A DNA stretch of 37,151 nt from CAIWAH01 sp043755815. GTDB taxonomy: Bacteria > Verrucomicrobiota > Verrucomicrobiia > Limisphaerales > UBA9464. Of this stretch, positions 1 to 8,694 are shown piece after piece (within the stretch, counting starts at the first letter, position 1; every line of letters starts with the position of its first letter). The stretch is taken from NCBI GenBank assembly GCA_043755815.1, contig JAYUSF010000283.1:1-37151 (forward strand), in the 5' to 3' direction. The notes below the pieces were generated by a model. That model made no database searches. It saw nothing but the letters and a program-made list of their open reading frames with translations, and was not told the origin of the DNA. Made by a program: the position numbers and the translations under genes.

Positions 1-61
1 ATCGCTCCGCTCGCCCTCCTCCAAGACGTGGGGCGGACACACCGGATTCCTGTTTTGCTAA

Positions 62-3016
62 CTACACCACCTGTCCTGTTTTGCTCGCCCCGCGACAGAT
101 GAATTGGTTTGTGGCCCGGCCCGCGGGCGTTTCCACCACCACCTCGTTCCCAGTCGCGCCGAACTGCACAAGGCCGACCAGCTTGTCGCCGAGCAGCGTC
201 GGGTTCTGGAACGGCTTCCCGCCGATGCTGCCGGCCACGGTAGCCACTTGGTTGCCGGCGTTGAGCAGTTCAAGGGTCACGGTGGTGCCGACGGGTCCGC
301 TGAGCGGCGTGACGGACCTGATGACAGGCTGCCCCAAGATCGTGAGCACCGGGCTCTCGTTCGTCTGCGAACCACCGCCGGTCAACGTGTGCTCCACGCG
401 GATGGACCCGGTGACGACGCCCGCCGGCAGAGTGAAGCTCACGTCGCCGTCCGGCCGGTTGTCGAGCACACCGGTCGCCGCCACTTCTCCATTGGCCGTG
501 CGACAGATGAAACGGTCCTTCCGATTGAAGTTCACCCCCGTCAACCGCACCTGTTCGCCACCATACGGAGAGCCCAGAAAGCTCGCCGCCGGGCCAAAGG
601 CCGAAGCGGGAATGACAGCCTGGATCGTCGTCGGGCTGACCAACCGGAACGGACCGCGGCCCACGCGGCCACCGGCACCCACCGAAACTTCGTAGTTGCC
701 GGTGGAACCGGCAGGCAGGCCCGGCGGAACCCGCAAGGTGATGGCCTGGACTCCGTCGGCGTCCGGACCGGTGACGGATCGCACTTCGCCCTCGAAGAAG
801 TCCGGTCCCCTGAACTCAACCGAATCCTGAATTCTGCGTCCAAATTGCGCCAGCCCGCGCGGTCCTCGGAAACGGAGCACGACCTCGTCACCGGACTGGG
901 CGGCGGACGGCGTGATGTCGAGGAACTGGAGCCGGAACGGATCGCCCACCACCACGAAGGTTGTCTCCAATGGGGAAATGACGGCGATGCCCCTGATCCG
1001 GAGGGCGATCTGGCCGATGCCGCCCCCGATGTCCGCCGCCTTGAGCACCGGGGCCGCGTTTTCCAGGTAACCGGCGAGCGCCTCGCGGCCTTTCTTTTCC
1101 GCCAGCTTCTCGAGGTGCTCTAGTGCCTTGCCCTGCAACAGGTCGGCAAACTCCCCCAAGGCAAACTTCACCAGGTCCACGGCCGCCGGGGCAAATTCAT
1201 CCGCCTTGCGGAACGAAGGAAGCTTCTTGCCGGCTTCCAGTCCGACTTTCGTGAACAATTCGATCAGCTCTTCCTTGAGGGTCGGATCTTCATCGGCCAT
1301 CAGGCCCTTGATGTCGATGGCCACGCTGATGCTCTCCATCGCCACCGCCATCAGGTTCAAGATGTAAGCCCTCCGCAGTTCGTCGGCGAAGGCCGTCGTG
1401 GCCGTGGCCATCTCCGGGCCAGACGCAAAGGACGGCCCCACCGCCGTGACCCGATAAAGCGCGTCGCGATCCGGGAACGTGATCTCGTCCTTCGGCGGCT
1501 TGAGAAAGTCCGGGAAGCTGTCCGGCAGGTTTTTCTGAAGCTTGCCCAGGGCGAATCCGGTCAAGGTCTTCACCGGCACGGTCACCTCGTTAAAGGTCTT
1601 GGCTCCGACGGCACCAAAGCGGGGAAACGTCTCGTCCGCCGGGATTCCGGCCGGACTCGGCCGCGTCGGATACACGCTCCGCGAATCTGTCTCCAGCCAG
1701 GCCGCGTTGAACGCGGGCCGGCCGCCGGGGAACGCCGCCTCGACATCCACCTCGTCAATCCGCACGACCCAGTCCACCGTCGTGGCGTAGGGATAGGTTT
1801 CGCTCTGCCCGCGCCGGACCAGGCGTTGCCGCAGCCCCAGAGGCTCGCCCACGATCTTGCCCTTCAGCCGTGCCCTCACCTCATCAATGAAGTTGTCGGC
1901 CGCGGCCTCGAACCGCGATACCTCGATCCAGTCCGCGTCCACTGGAAAGTCCGCCACATCGGCCGTCGTCGTGGCCCGCCGCGCCCGGCTGCCGGCGGGG
2001 GGCGTGGGCGCGGACATCGGTGCGACCTCTTGCGCGAGCCGCCGCATGGCGGTGCTGCCCGAGACGCCGAAGACGGCGTTGGAATACGCGGCGGCGAAGT
2101 CCGGCTGTGCGGTGGGATCGAGTCCGCCGGCGAAATGCGTGCCCAGCAATTGTCCGAGGGCGCCGACCTCCGGCGCGGCGTGGATCAGGCTCAACGCCTG
2201 TTGCGCGAGTTGCCGGTGGCTCGTTTGGAAAAGAGGGTGCAGAAACACCAGTGCCTCCGCCGTCGAGGCCGCGTTGAAGACCAGCACGGGCGGCGGCTCG
2301 ACCGTCACGGCGAGCAGCGTGCCGCGCGCATCGTTGGTCGGCACCGCCATCGATATCAACGGCACACCCTGCCGCACCGGCAGCCCGCCCGCACGCACGC
2401 CGTCGAAGGTGTTCACCACGACATATTCCGTCGCCGGGCGCGTGCCCGGCGGTTCAACGCGGACCGGCGCGCGCCTGAGCACCGTGAAGGTCGCCGGGCC
2501 GGCCGCGGCCTCCGCCGCCGTGCGGACAACGACCAGACCCGACTGGGCTTCCGCCGGCACGCGGACCGTGAGCCGCGTGCTCGTCGCCGTGGCGACTACC
2601 GAGGTCGCCCCGCCGAAGGTGACGACATGGTCCCCGGGCTTGCCGGCAATGAAGAACTGCCCCTCCAGAATGACCTCGTCCCCGGGTCCGCCGCTCAACG
2701 GGGTCACGCGCAACACCTGCAACTCGCGCTCCACCTCCACGGCCCGATAGAAGCGCGCGGCGGCATTGGTCTCGGGATCCAGTAAGGTCTTGGTCGCCGC
2801 CGTCGAGGTCAGCAGTTCCACCGGTGACCAGAACGGCAACCGGGCCGCGGTATCCACGCGGTGGACCGTGTTCACCGGACCGCGCAGCTCCACCGCTACG
2901 CCATTCGCCTGAGGGCGCGGGGGATCAAGCGTCAGCGACTGGGCGACGGCACCGGCCGAAGCGAGCAAACAAAGGAGGAATCGTGGGACCAGTCGGGGAA
3001 GCGAAGAAATTATCAT
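62..3016 (-). CDS. Secreted IPT/TIG-domain protein, function unknown
   Basis: 984 residues with a signal peptide at about 1-25 (hydrophobic run ending AGAVAQ). Residues 30-95 resemble a module common in secreted proteins of this group, ending in ARFYRAV. At least one clear IPT/TIG immunoglobulin-like domain follows at about 101-180 (VTPLSGGPGDEVILEG), and three more IPT-like units fill about 708-975 (motifs ITPSAAQSGDEVVL and VTPLSGPVGTTVTL). The middle, about 185-700, is not recognised; it has a charged, probably helical part near 560-690. IPT domains are usually extracellular binding or spacer units, so an exported surface or periplasmic protein is inferred. It is divergent from the gamma-glutamyltransferase gene across 213 bp in which no promoter is obvious. 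The stop codon lies within a 12-bp repeat (positions 48-59 and 74-85), so the extreme C-terminus may be recent. Confidence 0.8.
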   Translation of the reverse strand: MIISSLPRLVPRFLLCLLASAGAVAQSLTLDPPRPQANGVAVELRGPVNTVHRVDTAARLPFWSPVELLTSTAATKTLLDPETNAAARFYRAVEVERELQVLRVTPLSGGPGDEVILEGQFFIAGKPGDHVVTFGGATSVVATATSTRLTVRVPAEAQSGLVVVRTAAEAAAGPATFTVLRRAPVRVEPPGTRPATEYVVVNTFDGVRAGGLPVRQGVPLISMAVPTNDARGTLLAVTVEPPPVLVFNAASTAEALVFLHPLFQTSHRQLAQQALSLIHAAPEVGALGQLLGTHFAGGLDPTAQPDFAAAYSNAVFGVSGSTAMRRLAQEVAPMSAPTPPAGSRARRATTTADVADFPVDADWIEVSRFEAAADNFIDEVRARLKGKIVGEPLGLRQRLVRRGQSETYPYATTVDWVVRIDEVDVEAAFPGGRPAFNAAWLETDSRSVYPTRPSPAGIPADETFPRFGAVGAKTFNEVTVPVKTLTGFALGKLQKNLPDSFPDFLKPPKDEITFPDRDALYRVTAVGPSFASGPEMATATTAFADELRRAYILNLMAVAMESISVAIDIKGLMADEDPTLKEELIELFTKVGLEAGKKLPSFRKADEFAPAAVDLVKFALGEFADLLQGKALEHLEKLAEKKGREALAGYLENAAPVLKAADIGGGIGQIALRIRGIAVISPLETTFVVVGDPFRLQFLDITPSAAQSGDEVVLRFRGPRGLAQFGRRIQDSVEFRGPDFFEGEVRSVTGPDADGVQAITLRVPPGLPAGSTGNYEVSVGAGGRVGRGPFRLVSPTTIQAVIPASAFGPAASFLGSPYGGEQVRLTGVNFNRKDRFICRTANGEVAATGVLDNRPDGDVSFTLPAGVVTGSIRVEHTLTGGGSQTNESPVLTILGQPVIRSVTPLSGPVGTTVTLELLNAGNQVATVAGSIGGKPFQNPTLLGDKLVGLVQFGATGNEVVVETPAGRATNQFICRGASKTGQVV

Positions 3017-3229
3017 GGCATTCCGTTTCCGTTAGGGGCCTGAGGAGGACTCTTGAACCTTGAAGCGTGCTGCCACTTTCTTCGAAACAGGGCAAGCCGT
3101 TAATCCCGGCCCGTCGCGGGGGATCGGTCCGGGTCGCCAGCCGCCACCAAGAGTTCATTCCTTCGGCGTGCTGGGGATCATCGGGCCAAACAGCTCGCCC
3201 GCCGGTGCGCCTTCGGCTAGACCAAGCGC

Positions 3230-4930
3230 ATGGAAGCCCGCCTCCGCTCCCTGCTCTTTGCCGTCATGCTCACGCTCCCCGTCTTTGCCACCCAACGTCC
3301 GCTCGGCCGCGCCTTCGCCACCCGCTCGGAAACCATTGCGCCGCACGCGCTGGCCTGCACCAGCCAGCCGCTCGCCACCCAGGCCGCGCTCGACGTGATG
3401 AAGGCCGGCGGCTCGGCCGTGGATGCCGCCATCGCGGCCAATGCCTGCCTCGGGCTCATGGAGCCGACCGGCTGCGGGATCGGCGGCGACCTGTTTGCCA
3501 TCGTGTGGGATCCGGCCACGAAGAAGCTGCACGGCCTAAACGCCAGCGGACGTTCGCCCCTCGGCCTCACGCTGGAAGCGCTCCGGAAGCTCGGCCATAC
3601 GAACATGCCCAGCTACGGTCCGCTGCCCGTCACCGTGCCGGGCGCCGTGGACGGTTGGTTCGCGCTCCACGGGAAGTTCGGCCGCGTGCCGATGGCGACC
3701 AACCTCGCGCCCGCCATCGGCTATGCCCGCGACGGTTTTCCGCTCAGCGAAGTCATCGCCGAAGGCTGGGAACGCAATGTCGCCCTCCTCGCGACGTATC
3801 CGAACGTGACGAACCTCTGGGCGCCGGGCGGACGCCCGCCGCGCAAGGGCGAGCGCTTCCAGAACCCGCAACTCGCCGCCACGCTGACCCAGATCGCCAC
3901 GGGCGGACGCGACGCCTACTACCGCGGCGACATCGCCAAGACGATCTGCGCGTTCATCCAGGAGCAGGGCGGCTTCCAGAGCGATCGCGATTTTGCCGAG
4001 CACAACTCCGAATGGGTGGACCCGATCTCGACGAACTACCGCGGCTACGACATCTGGGAACTGCCGCCGAACGGCCAGGGCCTCTCCGTCCTCCAGATGC
4101 TGAACATCCTTGAAGGCTACGACCTCAAGACGCTGGGCTTCGGCACCACGGCCTACCTGCACACGTTCATAGAGGCGAAGAAGCTCGCCTTCGAGGACCG
4201 CGCCCGGCTCTACGCCGACCCCGACTTCTTCAAGACGCCCATCGCCGAACTGAACTCCAAGGACTACGCCGCCAAACGCCGCGCGCTCATCAAGCAAAAC
4301 GCCGCCGCCAAGCGCTACGACCCCGGCATCCCGGCGCTCCGCACCAGCGACACGATCTACCTCTGCGTCGCGGATGAGCGCGGCATGATGGTCTCCTTTA
4401 TCCAGAGCAACTACCGCGGCATGGGCAGCGGCATGGTGCCGCCCGGACTCGGCTTCGGCCTGCACGACCGGGGCGAGGCGTTCGACCTGACACCGGGCCG
4501 GCCCAACAGCTACGCGCCGCACAAACGGCCCTTCCACACGATCATCCCGGCGTTCGTCACGCAGGGCGGCGAACCGGTGATGGCGTTCGGCGTGATGGGC
4601 GGCGACATGCAGCCGCAGGGCCATGTGCAGGTGCTGGTGAACTGGATTGACCACGGCATGAACCTGCAGGAGGCCGGCGACGCCCCGCGCATCTACCACA
4701 CCGGCTCCAGCGATCCCGACGGCACGGCGATGACCGACGGCGGCACCGTGAACCTGGAGGCGGGCTTCCCGTCCGAGAGCGTGCGCGACCTGCAGAAGCT
4801 CGGGCACAAGTTCGGCGCGGCGAGCATCGGCGCGTTCGGCGGCTACCAAGCCGTGCTGTGGGACCGGACGAACCGCGTGTGGATCGGCGCCAGCGAAAGC
4901 CGCAAGGACGGCATGGCCGCGGGGTATTGA
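3230..4930 (+). CDS. ggt: Gamma-glutamyltransferase family protein (Ntn hydrolase)
   Basis: 566 residues, the usual length of the family. It has an N-terminal export signal (LLFAVMLTLPVFA) and the large-subunit hallmarks GGSAVDAAIAANACLGLMEP and GCGIGGDLFAIV near residues 60-90. The autoprocessing nucleophile is read as Thr375 in TSDTIYLCVADERG; the usual TTH is TIY here, so the two residues after the nucleophile differ from typical enzymes. The small subunit has the expected glycine-rich GMGSGMVPPG and GVMGGDMQPQGHVQV. Family enzymes are made as one chain, cut before the Thr, and transfer or hydrolyse gamma-glutamyl groups from glutathione and related amides in the periplasm; some members act on cephalosporins or other amides, so the substrate is open. 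No clear Shine-Dalgarno precedes the ATG. It ends 12 bp before the stop of the convergent PepSY-like gene. Confidence 0.92.
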   Translation: MEARLRSLLFAVMLTLPVFATQRPLGRAFATRSETIAPHALACTSQPLATQAALDVMKAGGSAVDAAIAANACLGLMEPTGCGIGGDLFAIVWDPATKKLHGLNASGRSPLGLTLEALRKLGHTNMPSYGPLPVTVPGAVDGWFALHGKFGRVPMATNLAPAIGYARDGFPLSEVIAEGWERNVALLATYPNVTNLWAPGGRPPRKGERFQNPQLAATLTQIATGGRDAYYRGDIAKTICAFIQEQGGFQSDRDFAEHNSEWVDPISTNYRGYDIWELPPNGQGLSVLQMLNILEGYDLKTLGFGTTAYLHTFIEAKKLAFEDRARLYADPDFFKTPIAELNSKDYAAKRRALIKQNAAAKRYDPGIPALRTSDTIYLCVADERGMMVSFIQSNYRGMGSGMVPPGLGFGLHDRGEAFDLTPGRPNSYAPHKRPFHTIIPAFVTQGGEPVMAFGVMGGDMQPQGHVQVLVNWIDHGMNLQEAGDAPRIYHTGSSDPDGTAMTDGGTVNLEAGFPSESVRDLQKLGHKFGAASIGAFGGYQAVLWDRTNRVWIGASESRKDGMAAGY

Positions 4931-4942
4931 AGATAGGCCGGT

Positions 4943-5320
4943 TCAGCGCCCGGCAGCCCACAGCACCGCGACCGGCGCCAGCACGCCCAAGACGAGCACG
5001 GCCCACGGCAACCAGGCCGGTTTGGTGAAGCGGAACGCCAGCACCAAACCCAGCAGGGTCGTCAGGATGATCGCCACGGACATGACGACCACCAGACCGC
5101 GGAAGAGGGCGGGTTTGGACTTCTGCCGCAGCACGCCGGTCTCGGGATAAATCTGGTCCGTATGCACCACCCGGAACTTTTGCAGGAGAGTCTCCGCTTC
5201 GCCCGGCGACTTGAGGCGGTCTTGGTCAACGGTCTGATTCCAGCCCGTCAGCACGAAGAAGAGCAGCAGCGGCGTGAAGAAGACACCCAGGTAGAGGTGA
5301 AGCTGGCGGAGGCGTTTCAT
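4943..5320 (-). CDS. PepSY-associated-type small membrane protein
   Basis: 125 residues from the ATG at 5320. The open frame extends 30 codons further upstream, but that part has no family resemblance. The N-terminus MKRLRQLHLYLGVFFTPLL with a following hydrophobic run and GWNQT resembles the first helix of PepSY-associated membrane proteins. A soluble loop (about 33-70, with TLLQKFRVVHTDQIYPETGV) is followed by two more hydrophobic segments, about 75-97 and 103-122. Larger PepSY_TM proteins work in iron/siderophore or electron-transfer settings; this short version has only the frame of that fold, so no activity is assigned. It is last in a minus-strand run after the LysM gene and a small conserved gene and may share their transcript. 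Convergent with ggt. Confidence 0.7.
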   Translation of the reverse strand: MKRLRQLHLYLGVFFTPLLLFFVLTGWNQTVDQDRLKSPGEAETLLQKFRVVHTDQIYPETGVLRQKSKPALFRGLVVVMSVAIILTTLLGLVLAFRFTKPAWLPWAVLVLGVLAPVAVLWAAGR

Positions 5321-5406
5321 GGCTGGACTTTGGCCGGAATGGGATCGGCCGGGCGAGCCGCAATGTCGCGATGCAGCGAAGGCGCCCCCAATAGTCGGCA
5401 ATCGAG

Positions 5407-5715
5407 TCAACGCAGCCGAGAGCCGTCCGGATTGGCAGCCTCCTCGTCCCGACGGGATGGGTAATAGGATTTCTTGTGTTCGAGTTGGTAAAACAGCGTT
5501 CCGTGAACGCCCTGCACCTCGGCCTTGCGCAATCGCCTGCCCCAGATGGAAGTCAGGGCTCGATTGATCGCGCTTTGATCTCCGCGGCCGAATACCTCAT
5601 CCGCAAATGCGATGTCTTCGCCCAAAGGAAAAATCAGGCCAAATTCATCGTCAGTGGCGGCGAAGATGTCGTATGCGCAGTTGTCCGCGCCGTCGATGAC
5701 CTGGATGTTTTTCAA
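5407..5715 (-). CDS. Conserved hypothetical small protein
   Basis: 102 residues, no signal peptide or membrane segment, so probably cytoplasmic. It is acidic in the first half (IDGADNCAYDIFAATDDEFGLIFP) and ends with a distinctive motif, GVHGTLFYQLEHKKSYYPSRRDEEA. This pattern looks like a conserved family of unknown function found in many bacteria; I do not recognise an enzymatic motif. The A+T content looks somewhat higher than in neighbouring genes. It lies 25 bp downstream of the LysM gene on the same strand, so co-transcription is likely. Confidence 0.75.
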   Translation of the reverse strand: MKNIQVIDGADNCAYDIFAATDDEFGLIFPLGEDIAFADEVFGRGDQSAINRALTSIWGRRLRKAEVQGVHGTLFYQLEHKKSYYPSRRDEEAANPDGSRLR

Positions 5716-5740
5716 GCAGCCGATGTGCCGGCGAAGCCCT

Positions 5741-6379
5741 TCACTTGATCTCCGGAATCCACAGCTTCTGGCCCACGAAGATCTTCTTCGGATCCTTCAG
5801 CTTCGGGTTGGCTCGCAGCACGTCGGCCGGCTTCACCTTGAGCTGATACTTCTGGTTGTAGGCCGAGATGATCACGCCGAGCGATTCGCCGGACGCCACG
5901 ACGTGGTCGTAGCCTTCGGTCGGCAGCGCCGGAAGGTTTTCGTCCTTCTTCTCCTCCTTCTTCGGCGGCACCGGCTCGGCCGGTTTCTCCCGGCGTTTCG
6001 GGGGTTCCGGCACCGCGATCGGCTTGCTCACCATCTCGGCGATGTCCTTGAGCTGCCGCTGCACCAACTGGGCGTCGGCCTGACGCTTGGTGTCCACCTC
6101 GCGCACCTGTTCGACCACCTTGGCCAGCTCGAGGCGGGACACATTGTCGTGGCCGACGCCGGCGAGCTGCTGCTTGAGCGCGGCGTTCTCCTGACGAAGC
6201 TGGGCAATCTCCTGCCGCAGATCTTGCAACTGCTTGCGGAACGACTCCTGTCCTTCGGTGAGGGATTCCGTGGTCGAGTTGAGCCGGCGGATTTCTTCGG
6301 CTTCGTTTTGGGCCAAGGCCGGCGCGGAGCTGCCGGCGAGCAGGACGCCGGCGAGCAAAGGGGTGAGGAACCGTTTCAT
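5741..6379 (-). CDS. Secreted LysM-domain protein with coiled coil
   Basis: 212 residues starting at the ATG at 6379, chosen because a standard signal peptide follows at once (MKRFLTPLLAGVLLAGSSAPALAQ); the longer open frame upstream has none. After cleavage a heptad-rich coiled coil runs to about residue 115 (LRQEIAQLRQENAALKQQL). A Pro/Lys/Glu linker follows at about 118-145, then one LysM domain at about 150-212 (ASGESLGVIISAYN, VLRANPKLKDPKKIFVGQKLWIP). LysM binds N-acetylglucosamine polymers, so a periplasmic peptidoglycan-bound protein is expected, perhaps an envelope spacer; the role is inferred from domains only. It is divergent from the HupE-like gene with 129 bp between the starts. 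Confidence 0.88.
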   Translation of the reverse strand: MKRFLTPLLAGVLLAGSSAPALAQNEAEEIRRLNSTTESLTEGQESFRKQLQDLRQEIAQLRQENAALKQQLAGVGHDNVSRLELAKVVEQVREVDTKRQADAQLVQRQLKDIAEMVSKPIAVPEPPKRREKPAEPVPPKKEEKKDENLPALPTEGYDHVVASGESLGVIISAYNQKYQLKVKPADVLRANPKLKDPKKIFVGQKLWIPEIK

Positions 6380-6508
6380 GTGCGCGAAGCTAGGAAGCCG
6401 TCCCGCGGGGGGCAAGGGCCGCGCGCACGACTTGTTCACCGCCGGCAAAGTGATGCCACCGGTGTCCCGCGGCTTTCCATCCGGGACGGCCAAAGGCAGG
6501 CTCACAGC

Positions 6509-7726
6509 GTGCGTTGTCTCCGCCGCCTCCTGTTCTGCTGCGTGATTCTCCTCGCCGGAGTCCCGCGCGCCCACGCGCATCCGTTCCTCCAGAACTCCTG
6601 GTGGGTGCTGGTCGAGACGAACCGGCTGGTCATGCGCGTGAGCGCGACTCTGCGCGAAGTGGCCGTTGTCCAGAAACTCGACACCAACCGGGCGCCCGCC
6701 CTCGACGTCATCACCGGCGCCCTCGAAAAGCACGGCGACTACCTGCTGAAGGCACTTCAGGTCCAGGGCGACGGCCAGCCGCTACCCGGCGAGGTGCTGG
6801 ATTCCCGACTTGTCACCGACGGCGCCGACACGGCACCCGCCGATTCCCCGCTCTACCTCGACCAGGCGCACGCCGCCTTTGACTTCGAGTTCCGCTTCGC
6901 CACGAACCCTCCGCCCCGCGAAATCACCCTCGGCCACGCCACGCTCAAGGGACAGAACTACGCGCCGGGCGTGCCGTGGGACGTGACCTACGCACTGCTG
7001 GTCAAGGGAGCGGACCGCAAGGAACTCGCCGCCGGAATTGTCCGCGTGGATCTGCCATTCGCCTTGGCGCTGCCAGGCTCGGCGGACACCAACGCGCCAA
7101 CCTCAAAACCGGCCCCAAATTCCATGACTGACTTCGGCCCCGCGAACGGCACGCCGCCCTTCGGAGCCTACGTCAGACTGGGCGTGCATCACATCCTGAC
7201 CGGCTGGGATCACCTGCTCTTCCTCGCCGCCCTGGCCCTCGCGGCCGTGAAGCTCGCGGACTTCTTCAAGCTCATCGGCATCTTCACGTTGGCCCATTCG
7301 ATCACCGTCACGCTTTCCGCGTTGAACTGGGTGCGCCTGCCGCCCTGGTTCGTGGAGCCGGTGATCGCGGGCAGCATCGTGTTCGTGGCCCTGCAAAACA
7401 TCTTGGCACCGAAGGCGGCCCGTTCGCGCGGCCGGTTGGCCGTCGCGTTTGGCTTCGGTCTTGTGCATGGACTCGGTTTCGCCGGCGGCCTCAACGACGC
7501 CATCGGTGGGGTCGGGGGAAAGGCGCTGGCGGTCGCAATCGTTGCCTTCTGTCTCGGCGTGGAACTTGGCCATCTCCTCGTCGGGCTGCCATTCTGGAGC
7601 GTCGTGCGGGCCGGCCGGGCGGAACTCGGCGAAAAATTCGGCGAACGTGCGCTGCGCTGGGGTTCCGGACTCGTCGCCCTCGGCGGCGGGTTCTTTCTCG
7701 TGGCGGCGCTGCGGAACTACCTCTGA
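6509..7726 (+). CDS. HupE/UreJ family membrane protein
   Basis: 405 residues from a GTG at 6509, preceded by a purine-rich AAAGGCAGG; upstream in-frame sequence is antisense to the LysM gene. A signal peptide (LLFCCVILLAGVPRAHAHP) leads to an extracytoplasmic domain of about 180 residues, then several membrane helices from about residue 220 on. The HupE signature is clear: adjacent histidines 227-228 followed by GWDHLLFLAALAL, then FTLAHSITVTLSAL and GFGFGLVHGLGFAGGL. HupE/UreJ proteins are tied to nickel or cobalt handling for hydrogenase or urease; this long form with an N-terminal extracellular domain often occurs away from such enzymes, and none is seen here, so a metal-permease role is only inferred. 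Its last codons and stop lie in an 18-bp sequence repeated at the end of the convergent gene. Confidence 0.85.
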   Translation: MRCLRRLLFCCVILLAGVPRAHAHPFLQNSWWVLVETNRLVMRVSATLREVAVVQKLDTNRAPALDVITGALEKHGDYLLKALQVQGDGQPLPGEVLDSRLVTDGADTAPADSPLYLDQAHAAFDFEFRFATNPPPREITLGHATLKGQNYAPGVPWDVTYALLVKGADRKELAAGIVRVDLPFALALPGSADTNAPTSKPAPNSMTDFGPANGTPPFGAYVRLGVHHILTGWDHLLFLAALALAAVKLADFFKLIGIFTLAHSITVTLSALNWVRLPPWFVEPVIAGSIVFVALQNILAPKAARSRGRLAVAFGFGLVHGLGFAGGLNDAIGGVGGKALAVAIVAFCLGVELGHLLVGLPFWSVVRAGRAELGEKFGERALRWGSGLVALGGGFFLVAALRNYL

Positions 7727-7851
7727 ACGCGCACTCGCTGGAAGGTGGTCCGGGGGGGATTTTCCTCGGAGACCGCTGCGGGTTGCGGGGCAACCCGCCC
7801 ACAGTTTCCGGCGGTTGCCTCCGATTTATGAACCTACCTCTGAACGCGCAC
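7717..7851. repeat. REP-type insertion flanked by an 18-bp duplication
   Basis: The 18-bp sequence CTACCTCTGAACGCGCAC occurs at 7717-7734, where it holds the last codons and stop of the HupE-like gene, and again at 7834-7851, where its complement holds the last codons and stop of the convergent PD40 gene. Between them lie 99 bp with a strong palindrome at 7778-7798 (GCGGGTT-GCGGGGC-AACCCGC). A similar palindrome is found inside the ABC permease gene at 35532-35552. The arrangement looks like insertion of a palindromic unit into an originally overlapping tail-to-tail junction with duplication of that junction. Confidence 0.75.
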
Positions 7852-8694
7852 GCGGACAAAGCCCGTCAAGCCGGTTCCGGCCAACGTCACCGACTTCAGC
7901 GATCCATCCCCGGGAATCGGGCTGCCCCATGCGGCGAAGCCCGCCGCCGACAGCGAGGGTGCGGTCTCCACCACATAGCTGACCTCCAGTTGACTCTGCC
8001 AGGTCAGGGTAATCTCCGCAGCAGACGGGTGGCTCACCGAGATCCGGAACACCGAGGCGGAACTGGTCGGATTGGTGCCGGCGATGAACTCGTTAAGATT
8101 GTTCCGACCGTCTTCGTCGGCATCTCCATCTGCGGTCTGATTCAGGTTGCCGAAATGGGTCAGCTCCCAGGCATCGGCGAGCCCGTCACGGTCGGTATCA
8201 CCGGCAACCGTGGCTTCCAGACTTAGCCCGAAGACGTCGGGCCTATCATTGCCATCGCCAGGGACCAGGTCCGGAACGGTGGAGACAAACGTCACGAACC
8301 GTCCGTCGTCACTGATGGCAGGAATCGTGGACAGGCCGGCGCCTGGTTGCCCGCTGGAGGGCCTGCCGCTCAGCAGGGTCGTCCTTCCGGTTCCCACTTC
8401 ATAAAGAAAGACGTCGGCCTGACCGTTGGCGTCGCCGTCCACCAGATTCGAGGCTTCGCTGCGGAAGACGATCCGGCGTCCGTCTCCGCTGATCTGGGGC
8501 TGGCTGGCTGCGCCGTTTCCGAGCCGGCCAACCACGCCACCGCTGACCAGTTTCAGGACGTCGGAACCGAGGTCGTAGTGAAAAACGTCGCTCACACCAT
8601 TGGTATCAATCCGGCCGGTGCGTTCCGGCGGCAGCGCTTCGCGGGTCACGAAGATCAGGCTGCGTCCGTCCCGCGAGAAACGGAACGGATCCAC
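7834..8694 (-). pseudogene. C-terminal part of PD40 propeller protein, frameshifted from its N-terminal part
   Basis: This frame carries the missing end of the gene starting at 11048. The boundary given is its first in-frame ATG-equivalent, but homology-like sequence reads on upstream to the A7 run at 8775-8781 (LFLQELLGGPRVARWAFPG). It contains two or three more PD40 units (FSRDGRSLIFV, SGDGRRIVFR, SDDGRFVTFV). A calcium-binding TSP3/dockerin-like stretch follows (DTDRDGLADAWE ... GDADEDGRNNLNEFIAGTNP). It ends with a module of about 60 residues (VVETAPSLSAAG ... IPGDGSLK) that also ends the LamG protein of this window. On its own it lacks a signal peptide and would not be a sensible protein. 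Its stop lies in the 18-bp repeat shared with the HupE-like gene. Confidence 0.65.

Noticed and set aside
48..85. 12-bp direct repeat TCCTGTTTTGCT at 48-59 and 74-85
   Set aside because: Short and close; most likely a small tandem duplication at the end of the IPT gene, with no further copies seen.
104..1123. 339-codon plus-strand frame opposite the IPT protein
   Set aside because: Arg/His-rich translation typical of antisense GC-rich DNA; the IPT domains on the other strand are clear.
3536..4849. 437-codon open frame antisense to ggt
   Set aside because: Shadow of a clear family gene; sequence is Arg/Val/Gly-rich without motifs.
5612..6508. N-terminal extension of the HupE-like frame, about 299 codons
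   Set aside because: It is antisense to the LysM gene and a small conserved gene; the GTG at 6509 is followed directly by a signal peptide.
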